From assembly GCA_002441125.1 (NCBI GenBank), contig DJVI01000012.1, forward strand, positions 1 to 13,001: DNA of 13,001 bases, written 5' to 3'. The notes under the pieces are model-generated. The model was not told the origin of the DNA. It saw only the letters and a list, made by a program, of their open reading frames with translations, and did no database searches. This DNA comes from Caldifarciminota bacterium UBA6260. Its GTDB lineage: Bacteria; Hydrothermota; 32-111. The translations under genes were made by a program, and so were the position numbers. Positions 7,014-13,001 of the stretch are shown piece by piece. Every line of letters starts with the position of its first letter. Within the stretch, counting starts at the first letter, position 1.

Positions 7014-8102
7014 ATGGTTGAAATTATTTTTTCAGTGAATCCCGGTGCAACAACAACAAAATGTTCTATTTATAAAATAGTTGAAAAAGGTATAGAAGAG
7101 GTTGTCTCAGAAAACATCGAGCATCCAACAGAAGAGATAAAATCTTTTAAAGATATAACATCACAGGTTGATTACAGGTATGAGAAGGTAAAAGATTTTT
7201 TAAACAGGAATATGAGAGATGGTTATAAAATCGTTGCAACAGCAGGTCGAGGAGGTATGTTGACCCCGGTTCCAAGTGGAGTTATAAAAATAAATGAGGA
7301 ACTTGTCCATTTTTCACTTTACACACCGGTCTATCAGCATGCTTCAAACCTTGGTGCACCACTCGCTTATAGAGTTGCAAAAGAGAATAATGTTGATTCG
7401 TTTATAGTTGATCCTGTAAGTGTAGACGAGTTTACAGATGTTGCAAGAATTTCAGGTGCAAAAGATTTTCCAAGATTTTCTTTTGTCCATGCTCTTAACA
7501 TCAGGGCAACGGTTAGAAAACTTTCTGAGATGTTGAACATAGATTTTAACAGGATCAAATGTGTTGTTGCACATCTTGGTGCTGGATTTTCGATAGCCGC
7601 TTTTGTTGAAGGGAAAATCGTTGATAACGATAACAGGATGGAGAGTGCTCCATTTACAGCAGAAAGAGCAGGTGGAGTTCCACCGATACCACTTGTGAAC
7701 GCCTGTTTCTCGGGTCAATATACAAAAGAACAGATAATGAAAAAACTTTATGGTGAAGGTGGATTGTATGGTTATTTAAAGACAAAGGATCTAAGAGAAG
7801 TTCTGAAGATGATCGAAAATGGTGATAAGTATGCTGAACTGATTTACAATGCGATGGTTTATCAGATTGCAAAAGAGATTGGAGCGATGGGTTCGGTTAT
7901 GGATTTTGAAATCGATGGGATAATTTTGACTGGTGGAATGGCTTATTCTGAGAAACTTGTGAAAGATTTAACAAGAAAGGTTGGCAAGATTGGAAAGATC
8001 TATGTTTTCCCGGGGAGTAACGAAAACGAATCTTTGGCTCTAGGTGTTTATAGAGTTTTAAAAGGTGAAGAAAAATATTTGACCTGGCCTGTGAAAGTTT
8101 GA
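7014..8102 (+). CDS. buk: Butyrate kinase (acyl kinase, EC 2.7.2.7)
   Basis: 362 residues, the usual length. It converts acyl phosphate plus ADP into the free acid plus ATP in the cytoplasm, the energy-conserving last step of butyrate or branched-chain acid fermentation. Family marks of the acetate/butyrate kinase (ASKHA) fold are the N-terminal phosphate loop NPGATTTK at 9-16, AGRGGML at about 77-83, DPVSVDEF at 133-140, HLGAGFS at 187-193 and the adenosine-site loop IILTGGMAYSE at 303-313. The ATG at 7014 follows AAAGGAG at 7001-7007 with 6-base spacing. ptb follows 11 bases after the stop. The paralogue could instead prefer isobutyrate or isovalerate, which fits the neighbouring 2-oxoacid oxidoreductase, since butyrate kinases are known to accept branched acids. 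The specific substrate cannot be read from sequence. Confidence 0.95.
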   Translation: MVEIIFSVNPGATTTKCSIYKIVEKGIEEVVSENIEHPTEEIKSFKDITSQVDYRYEKVKDFLNRNMRDGYKIVATAGRGGMLTPVPSGVIKINEELVHFSLYTPVYQHASNLGAPLAYRVAKENNVDSFIVDPVSVDEFTDVARISGAKDFPRFSFVHALNIRATVRKLSEMLNIDFNRIKCVVAHLGAGFSIAAFVEGKIVDNDNRMESAPFTAERAGGVPPIPLVNACFSGQYTKEQIMKKLYGEGGLYGYLKTKDLREVLKMIENGDKYAELIYNAMVYQIAKEIGAMGSVMDFEIDGIILTGGMAYSEKLVKDLTRKVGKIGKIYVFPGSNENESLALGVYRVLKGEEKYLTWPVKV

Positions 8103-8104
8103 AT

Positions 8105-8109
8105 GGAGG
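8105..8109 (+). promoter_or_regulatory. Ribosome binding site GGAGG that fixes the ptb start
   Basis: GGAGG lies 4 bases before ATG 8114 and just after the buk stop at 8100-8102. A start at the upstream TTG (8099) would place this site inside the coding sequence and overlap buk, so ATG 8114 is the better start. Confidence 0.85.
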
Positions 8110-8113
8110 AAAG

Positions 8114-9028
8114 ATGGGAATAAAAAGTTTTAGTGAATTAAAGGAAAAAGTTTTAAAAATGTCTGCCAAAAGAGTTTCAGTTGCAGCAGCACATGATAGG
8201 GATGTTGTTGAAAGTATAGTTCAATCTATGAAAGCTGGAATAGTAAAAAATCCAATACTTATAGGTGATGGTGAAAAAATAGAAAAAATTATAAAAGATT
8301 TTGGAGAGAATTTAAACGATTTTGAAATAGTAAACACCTTTAATGATGAAGAATCCGGGAGAATTGCTGTTAAATATATCAAAGAGAAAAAAGCGGATAT
8401 ACTTGTAAAAGGAAAACTTGAAACCGTATTTTATTTAAAACCTATACTTGATAAGGAAACAGGAATAAAAAAATCAGGTGTTCTTTCAAACCTTACACTT
8501 TTTGAAATGCCTTCATACCATAAATTCATCTCTGTCACAGATAACGCTATAATACCTGTTCCAACGATGGAAGAAAAAAAATATATTATTGAGAATACAA
8601 AAATTTTATACAACGCTCTTGAAATCGAAACCCCAAAAGTTGCTTTACTTTCTGCTCTTGAGGTTATAAACACAAAAGTTGAATCTACCATCGATGCTGC
8701 GTGTTTAACACAAATGTATCAGAGAGGGCAGATAAAAGGATTTATAATCGATGGTCCTTTAGCGTATGATACAGCGATAGATAAAAAATCTGCTGATAGT
8801 AAGAAGTTGAAAGGTTCAGAAGTTGCAGGTGATCCTGATATACTTATAGTTCCAAACCTTGAAAGTGGAAACATCCTTGGGAAAGCATACAAATTCCATG
8901 CTGATGCAAAAAGTGGTGGAGTTGTTCTTGGTGCTTCAGTTCCGGTTGTTTTGAACTCAAGATCAGATGGAGCTGACAGAAGGTTCAATTCAATGCTTAT
9001 CGCAAGGGCGATAGCAGAACTTGTTTAG
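8114..9028 (+). CDS. ptb: Phosphate butyryltransferase (EC 2.3.1.19)
   Basis: 304 residues from ATG 8114, the usual length. It exchanges CoA for phosphate on butyryl-CoA or branched acyl-CoA, feeding acyl phosphate to the adjacent butyrate kinase. It belongs to the phosphate acetyl/butyryltransferase family, a single domain. Visible family features are VAAAHDRDVVESI near the N terminus, the central ADILVKGKL, then DGPLAYDTA, EVAGDPDILIVPNLESGN and ASVPVVLNSRSDGADRRF in the C-terminal half, ending MLIARAIAEL. It forms a two-gene unit with buk (11-base gap). Its TAG stop at 9026-9028 is only 3 bases from the stop of the convergent oxidoreductase gene, with no room for a terminator between them. 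Phosphate acetyltransferase is the main alternative, but the short length and the partner gene favour ptb. Confidence 0.93.
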   Translation: MGIKSFSELKEKVLKMSAKRVSVAAAHDRDVVESIVQSMKAGIVKNPILIGDGEKIEKIIKDFGENLNDFEIVNTFNDEESGRIAVKYIKEKKADILVKGKLETVFYLKPILDKETGIKKSGVLSNLTLFEMPSYHKFISVTDNAIIPVPTMEEKKYIIENTKILYNALEIETPKVALLSALEVINTKVESTIDAACLTQMYQRGQIKGFIIDGPLAYDTAIDKKSADSKKLKGSEVAGDPDILIVPNLESGNILGKAYKFHADAKSGGVVLGASVPVVLNSRSDGADRRFNSMLIARAIAELV

Positions 9029-9031
9029 AAG

Positions 9032-10294
9032 TTAAATGTTCAAATCTTGTTTAAATTTTTCAAGATCAACCTTATCTTTCAGATTTGCAAGTTCAAGCCC
9101 ATCTATTAAAGCATCGATTGGATATATCTCTTTTTCTTTTAAAATGTAAAACAACGAGAAAACCGCACTATTTTTTGCACCAAATTTTCGGAAATCGTAT
9201 CTGATAATTTTTGCTTCGGTTTGAGGTGTTTCAAGTGAGTTATCAAGATAGAGTATCCCCTTAAAACTTTTCAACTTTTCAATGTTAACATTGAGTCCAT
9301 CCAAAGATGTTATGATTATTATATCTGGAGAATTCACATTGTAAGTGCAATCTTGTTCTGGAGAGATTATTATTTCAGTTGTTGAAAATCCTACCCCCAC
9401 TGTAACAGGATAACTTCCTCTATGGTTAACAGAGAGACCTGAAAGTATTGAAGCATAACAGAACGCTTCACCTGCTGTCTGAACTCCTTCACCAGCTGAA
9501 CCTGATAGTTGTATACAGAATGTTTTTTCAAGTTTATGTTCATATTTTTTTTCAAGTATTTTTACCTTATCGAATAGGTTCTCTGTTGAATTTGTATAAA
9601 ATTCCCACCTATAATTTTCATTCTTTTTAACAAACTCTTCCTCTCCAATCTCTTTCAGGATCTCAGAAATTTTCATACCTTTGTTCATCTTCACAGCATA
9701 ACTTGGACATAACTCGATCGCCTCAACTAAAGAAAAACCATCATTTTTTATTGCATCAGCGATAATATTTGAAAAATCTGGTTTCACAACTACTCTTGCA
9801 ACAAAACTCGCTTTTGCAGCGAGTGCTATCTGACAGATATCATAATTTCTTGTTTTACTTTTATCAGGTGTTGTTGTTGTAACAAAACCTTTTGGAGTTA
9901 ATCCACTTGCCTGTCCACCTGTCATTCCATAAAGCATGTTGTTGTGGATTAAGATAGTTAAATCTATGTCAAGACGTGATGCCTCAAGAATGTGCTGCAT
10001 TCCAATCGTTGCACCTCCATCACCGATGAAAACTATAACTTTTTTGTTTTTATTTTTTAGCCCAAGGGAAATTCCTGCTGCAAGTGCAACAGATCTTCCA
10101 TGTAATCCATGGACTGTGTGTGAGTTTGCAAATTTATCTATTATTCCATGACAACCAATGTCAGAAACGAGGATTACATCCAGTGGATCGATGTTCAGTT
10201 TTTCAAGTGCTTTTTCTGTGTTCTGTGCTATCAGGTGGTGTCCACAACCAGCACAGAATGGAAGTTTATTTGAATTCAAGAATTTTTTATCCAT
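9032..10294 (-). CDS. 2-oxoacid:ferredoxin oxidoreductase, fused beta (TPP-binding) and gamma subunits
   Basis: 420 residues. With the alpha subunit it oxidatively decarboxylates a 2-oxoacid to acyl-CoA, CO2 and reduced ferredoxin. Residues 1-200 are the thiamine-diphosphate-binding beta part: CAGCGH at 14-19, GDGG at 91-94 and NNMLYGMTGGQ at 118-128, the GDG...NN pyrophosphate/Mg site. Cys14, Cys17, Cys48 and Cys196 correspond in order and spacing to the four ligands of the [4Fe-4S] cluster in two-subunit archaeal-type enzymes. After a charged linker at about 207-256, residues 259-405 are a gamma (POR) domain starting QLSGSAGEGVQTAGE, a part that is often a separate subunit. ATG 10294 follows GAGGTT (10302-10307 on the opposite strand) and overlaps the alpha stop by 8 bases. 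The neighbouring buk and ptb suggest a 2-oxoisovalerate-type (Vor) substrate; pyruvate, 2-oxoglutarate or an aromatic oxoacid cannot be excluded. Confidence 0.93.
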   Translation of the reverse strand: MDKKFLNSNKLPFCAGCGHHLIAQNTEKALEKLNIDPLDVILVSDIGCHGIIDKFANSHTVHGLHGRSVALAAGISLGLKNKNKKVIVFIGDGGATIGMQHILEASRLDIDLTILIHNNMLYGMTGGQASGLTPKGFVTTTTPDKSKTRNYDICQIALAAKASFVARVVVKPDFSNIIADAIKNDGFSLVEAIELCPSYAVKMNKGMKISEILKEIGEEEFVKKNENYRWEFYTNSTENLFDKVKILEKKYEHKLEKTFCIQLSGSAGEGVQTAGEAFCYASILSGLSVNHRGSYPVTVGVGFSTTEIIISPEQDCTYNVNSPDIIIITSLDGLNVNIEKLKSFKGILYLDNSLETPQTEAKIIRYDFRKFGAKNSAVFSLFYILKEKEIYPIDALIDGLELANLKDKVDLEKFKQDLNI

Positions 10295-11402
10295 TTTTTC
10301 TAACCTCTTCTTTGATTTTATCTATGCTGATCATCTTACCTATGGAATTTATTTTTATTACATTATCAGGAATGTTGTTACCAAAAAGCATTTCACACAG
10401 TTGACCGTTTAGATTTTCTTCAACAACAAAAATCTTTTTGTATTTCGAAATTATCTCATAGTAAACATCTGGAACAGGCACAAGAGTTTTTGCAACGAGC
10501 AAAGAGACCTTCTTCTTTTCGTTTCTTAAATCTTTCATCGCTTCTTTACACACAACAGAACTCACATCAAAACTTATCAAAAGATTTTCGTTTCCATCCT
10601 CATCATATTCATAGAGTGTGAAATCTTTTATGTTTGAAACAATTTTTTTGTACAACCTTGCACTGTTTTCAAGTGCTTCCTTTGTTGAATGTTGCAATAT
10701 ACCTTTCTGATCGTGTGTTGAGGCGTTTATTCTTATCTGATGTTTGTTTGATGATAGAGGCAAAAACTCTGGAACAAGATTTTTTTCAGGTTTATATGGA
10801 ATGTATGTTTCATCTGAACTATAAAATTTTCTTTCAACTTTTTTTATCTCTTTTAAAGAAGATATCTCAAAACTTCTGTTTGTCATCGTGATCTCTTTTG
10901 AGGTTAAAATTATGACAGGTGTTCTTAAGTTCACTGCAGTATTAATAGCGATTTCAGGTATCTCCCAGCAATCTTTGAAGTCAGAAATTGCAAATGTTGG
11001 AACGGGGTAACCACCCGATATCATCCCTCTTACGAGTAAAAGATCACCTGATGCACCACATGTAGCAGTTCCAGTTGATGGCCCCAACCTTTGGGCAAGT
11101 ATTATCACCATTGGAAGTTCCATCATGAAAGCCATATTGATTGACTCAACCATCAAAGCGAATCCAGGGAATGATGTTGCTGTTATTGGTAATCTTCCTG
11201 CTGCTGAAAGTCCTGACATCCATTGTAGTGTAGTTATTTCATCTGGAGCATGAAATGTTAATGGTAACCTTTTTGAACTGTACAGGTAAAGATAGTTCGA
11301 AGGTGTTATGGGATACCCAACAAATGTGTCAGCCCCTGCTCTTGCGATCGATTCAACGATTAAAAATGAACCGTTAACAAAAATCTTTTTTCCATTTTCC
11401 AT
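10287..11402 (-). CDS. 2-oxoacid:ferredoxin oxidoreductase, alpha subunit
   Basis: 371 residues from the ATG at 11402. It provides the pyrimidine-binding half of the thiamine site and partners the fused beta-gamma protein. Domain I (about 8-200) contains GYPITPSN, QWMSGLSAAGR, and AQRLGPSTGTATCGASGDLL, the family signature usually seen as GGPSTG..T...GDLL, followed by NLRTPVIILTSKEI. Domain II starts with the INASTHDQKG stretch and runs to the C terminus, with VPVPDVYYEIISKYKKIFVVEEN near the end. A longer reading from 11441 would add 13 residues that overlap the symporter gene and lack family similarity; GGAG at 11410-11413 (minus strand) lies 7 bases before ATG 11402, so the short start is chosen. 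One base separates it from the symporter stop. No ferredoxin-like delta subunit is encoded in the window. It is often annotated VorB or KorA; the substrate is not proven. Confidence 0.92.
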   Translation of the reverse strand: MENGKKIFVNGSFLIVESIARAGADTFVGYPITPSNYLYLYSSKRLPLTFHAPDEITTLQWMSGLSAAGRLPITATSFPGFALMVESINMAFMMELPMVIILAQRLGPSTGTATCGASGDLLLVRGMISGGYPVPTFAISDFKDCWEIPEIAINTAVNLRTPVIILTSKEITMTNRSFEISSLKEIKKVERKFYSSDETYIPYKPEKNLVPEFLPLSSNKHQIRINASTHDQKGILQHSTKEALENSARLYKKIVSNIKDFTLYEYDEDGNENLLISFDVSSVVCKEAMKDLRNEKKKVSLLVAKTLVPVPDVYYEIISKYKKIFVVEENLNGQLCEMLFGNNIPDNVIKINSIGKMISIDKIKEEVRKNG

Positions 11403-11403
11403 C

Positions 11404-12828
11404 TTATTTCTCCGATTTTTTGATAAATTTATCCCATACATAACCGACTATTATAAAAATTATTGTTGAAATAACAGCACCATATGTTTTATCAATATCA
11501 AACCATTTCATCTGTTTACCAAGAAGACATAAGAATATCACCACAACTCCACCGATAAATGAAAGTTTGACTCCCGTCTTTGTTATGAGTCCTTTCAGGT
11601 AAAGTGCAAAGAGGATAACAATAGCACCTATACCTCTTATCGCATAGGAAATATATGCGGTGTCAAGAATCGCATTTCTGAAAAGTATTGCAAGTGGAAT
11701 CGTGATAAAGTTTATAAGTATCACAAGATTTTTTGCTGTTTGAAGAATCTTTTTATCATCCTTTGCCTTTTTCGAAAGATTCTGGTAAATATCTTTTGTT
11801 GCTATAGTCACAACAGCAAAATTCACAGGTCCCACTGTTGAAAGTATCGCTGCGATAACTCCTGCCAGCGCTATTCCACCAAGAATCGGATTTATGAATG
11901 TTGCTGAAGTTAGTATTGTTCCAAGTGCTTCATTTGCTTTTATCGCTCCTGGATCAAAGAATTTCCCAGTTTTTGCAAGGAGTCCCAGAAGTCCTGTCAT
12001 TATGCCGAAAGGTGCAACTATTATTCCAGAAAGAACAGCGGCTTTTTTCGCAGTTTGTGGATCCTTTGCAGAAAATATCGGTTGAATACTTGCCTGACCT
12101 GCCATTCCGCCGAGAATTCCACCTAAAAGTAAACTGAAAGCAGCGGAAAAGTTAGTTGTGAATGGGTTGTAAAGGTTATTCGGTGCTCCCTGTGATTGTA
12201 AAATCGATTGTAGGTTTGAAAAACCACCAATTTTTGTTATTCCTATTATTGTTGCAACTCCAAGTCCAAAATACATTGCAACAAGGTGGATTATACCGGT
12301 TATTGTTAAAGCGTACATTCCTCCAATATATGTATAGAGTGTTATTATCGCTGCAGAGATTATAACTGACAATGTCCAGTCAAGTTTCAAAATTGGTGCT
12401 ATGATACTTGCGCATGTCTGGAGTTGAACATATGAAAGAACGATGTAAGCGATTAAAAATGCAAATGCAGAAATTGTTGAAATCTCTTCACCAAAAATCG
12501 ATTTCAACATCTCACTTACAGTATGAACATTCCTTGTTCTGTAATGGTAAGCAACAGTAAATCCGATGATGATCATTCCTGTTGCTGTTGCAAAGTTATA
12601 AAGTATTGGCTGTAAAGTCATCGTTTTGAATGCCTTTTCACTTATACCTATAGTTGACATTCCTCCAAGCCATTCAGCAGCAACAACAACGGCGCAAACG
12701 AAAGTTCCAAGATTTCTTCCTGCTATCAGATAGTCAGCAGAAGACCTTTCTGCAATCTTTTTTGTCACAAATGAAATTGAAACAACAAGCAAAAAATACA
12801 AAAGAACTATGATTGAATATATGTTCAT
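11404..12828 (-). CDS. Sodium:solute symporter (SSS family)
   Basis: 474 residues with about 13 predicted membrane helices. It couples inward Na+ flow to uptake of an organic solute. Helix 1 region carries AAEWLGGMSTIG, the unwound-helix sodium/substrate site of the LeuT fold. The signature stretch YTYIGGMYALTITGIIHLV lies near residues 165-185. AAILST with Ala327, Ser330 and Thr331 matches the Na2 site of known members (A-x-x-S-S/T), followed by KDIYQ. The ATG at 12828 has AGGAG 7 bases upstream (12836-12840). It is the first gene of the minus-strand operon and ends 1 base before the alpha subunit, so the transported solute is probably a substrate or product of the oxidoreductase/acyl kinase route (a short acid, amino acid or 2-oxoacid). 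PanF-type pantothenate and proline transporters are in the same family, so the substrate is open. Confidence 0.92.
   Translation of the reverse strand: MNIYSIIVLLYFLLVVSISFVTKKIAERSSADYLIAGRNLGTFVCAVVVAAEWLGGMSTIGISEKAFKTMTLQPILYNFATATGMIIIGFTVAYHYRTRNVHTVSEMLKSIFGEEISTISAFAFLIAYIVLSYVQLQTCASIIAPILKLDWTLSVIISAAIITLYTYIGGMYALTITGIIHLVAMYFGLGVATIIGITKIGGFSNLQSILQSQGAPNNLYNPFTTNFSAAFSLLLGGILGGMAGQASIQPIFSAKDPQTAKKAAVLSGIIVAPFGIMTGLLGLLAKTGKFFDPGAIKANEALGTILTSATFINPILGGIALAGVIAAILSTVGPVNFAVVTIATKDIYQNLSKKAKDDKKILQTAKNLVILINFITIPLAILFRNAILDTAYISYAIRGIGAIVILFALYLKGLITKTGVKLSFIGGVVVIFLCLLGKQMKWFDIDKTYGAVISTIIFIIVGYVWDKFIKKSEK
11410..11413 (-). promoter_or_regulatory. Ribosome binding site GGAG that fixes the alpha-subunit start
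   Basis: On the minus strand GGAG is followed by 7 bases and ATG 11402. It lies within the last codons of the symporter gene. A start at 11441 would bury this site inside the coding sequence. Confidence 0.75.
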
Positions 12829-12862
12829 TTTTTTACTCCTGTGTTAAAATTAAAATAGAAAA

Positions 12863-12890
12863 ATTATATTCTTTTGATCTGTTGTGTCAA
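12863..12890 (-). promoter_or_regulatory. Perfect-consensus promoter for the symporter-oxidoreductase operon
   Basis: On the minus strand, TTGACA (12885-12890) and TATAAT (12863-12868) both match the sigma-70 consensus in all six bases with a 16-base spacer. Transcription would begin near 12856, giving a leader of about 28 bases with AGGAG at 12836-12840. This is one of the strongest promoter matches in the window. Confidence 0.85.
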
Positions 12891-12900
12891 GTTATATTCT
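12864..12900. repeat. 12-base near-perfect direct repeat around the operon promoter, candidate operator
   Basis: Read on the minus strand, AGAATATAATTT overlaps the -10 element and AGAATATAACTT lies just upstream of, and runs into, the -35 element: 11 of 12 bases agree, 28 bases apart. The common core is 12864-12872 and 12892-12900. Two similar boxes flanking a promoter could be repressor or activator sites, or a second weak -10. No regulator gene is present in the window. Confidence 0.35.
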
Positions 12901-12917
12901 GTTAAATATTTTTTCTC

Positions 12918-12945
12918 TTGACTTTTTTTCATTTTTTTTTAATAT
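12918..12945 (+). promoter_or_regulatory. Promoter for the gene at the right edge
   Basis: TTGACT at 12918-12923 and TAATAT at 12940-12945 are separated by 16 bases. Transcription would begin near 12952, so the leader would be only about 12 bases and contain little more than the ribosome binding site at 12955-12959. It is divergent from the minus-strand promoter; their -35 elements are 27 bases apart. Confidence 0.6.
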
Positions 12946-12963
12946 TCTAAAAAAGGAGGTTAA

Positions 12964-13001
12964 ATGAGAAAAATTAAAAACTTTAAAAGCATTTCTTTTC
13001 T
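12964..13001 (+). CDS. Start of an unidentified gene, 3' end outside the window
   Basis: Only the first 12 complete codons are present, reading MRKIKNFKSISF. The ATG at 12964 has an excellent AAAGGAGG at 12952-12959 with 4-base spacing and a promoter just upstream, so it is very likely a real start. The basic N terminus turning hydrophobic could begin a signal peptide, but too little is visible to name it. It is divergent from the symporter operon and could be unrelated in function. Confidence 0.65.
   Translation, partial: MRKIKNFKSISF

Noticed and set aside
8099..8113. TTG at 8099 as the ptb start
   Set aside because: It overlaps the buk stop and puts GGAGG inside the gene. ATG 8114 has correct spacing and fits the family N terminus.
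9044..9066. Bidirectional terminator between the convergent genes
   Set aside because: The stem is only 6 bp with an 11-base loop, lies inside the oxidoreductase coding sequence and has no proper T tract. Kept only as a remark.
11403..11441. Upstream ATG at 11441 as the alpha-subunit start
   Set aside because: The 13 extra residues lie within the symporter coding sequence and look unlike the family. GGAG plus ATG 11402 is better.
1..13001. tRNA, rRNA or riboswitch genes
   Set aside because: No cloverleaf, rRNA signature or recognised riboswitch core was seen in any intergenic region. The leaders of buk and the symporter operon are too short for one.

Overview
The window is AT-rich DNA from a bacterium that looks anaerobic and fermentative, with a Gram-negative-type envelope. 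Two secreted proteins end in a type IX secretion (T9SS)-like C-terminal sorting domain, which points to the Fibrobacterota-Chlorobiota-Bacteroidota group or an allied candidate phylum such as WOR-3/Stahlbacteria or Cloacimonadota. Ferredoxin-linked 2-oxoacid oxidation plus butyrate-kinase-type ATP synthesis fits strict anaerobic life. Clear AGGAG-type ribosome binding sites and TTGACA/TATAAT-like promoters support a bacterium. The phylum is inference.

Left part (1-3740): the 3' portion of a very long secreted or surface protein. Its reading frame is open to the left edge of the window, so its real start lies outside. It carries a fibronectin-III-like domain, two Ig/carboxypeptidase-regulatory-like domains, a propeller-like region and a sorting tail.

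Middle (3741-4547): about 800 bases without an intact gene. It holds a 12-bp inverted repeat behind the first gene, a six-unit heptamer tandem repeat with stops in every frame, a broken transposase (one in-frame TGA and one single-base frameshift) and an AT-only hairpin. Coding style changes across this region.

Centre (4548-6955): a small predicted membrane-anchored protein overlaps a secreted GH18 glycosidase with two SH3 domains and a sorting tail.

Right part (6956-12828): two convergent units separated by only 3 bp. The plus-strand unit is butyrate kinase then phosphate butyryltransferase. The minus-strand unit is a sodium:solute symporter, then a 2-oxoacid:ferredoxin oxidoreductase alpha subunit, then a fused beta-gamma subunit. 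Together they make a coherent pathway: 2-oxoacid (likely branched-chain) to acyl-CoA plus reduced ferredoxin, then acyl phosphate, then free acid plus ATP, with the symporter plausibly moving a substrate or product.

The minus-strand operon starts from a promoter that matches the sigma-70 consensus exactly, divergent from the promoter of a gene of which only the first 12 complete codons are present (12964-13001). I do not see a clearly new system. The most notable points are the compact, terminator-less convergent energy module with a beta-gamma fusion and a symporter, and the compositional boundary marked by IS debris.
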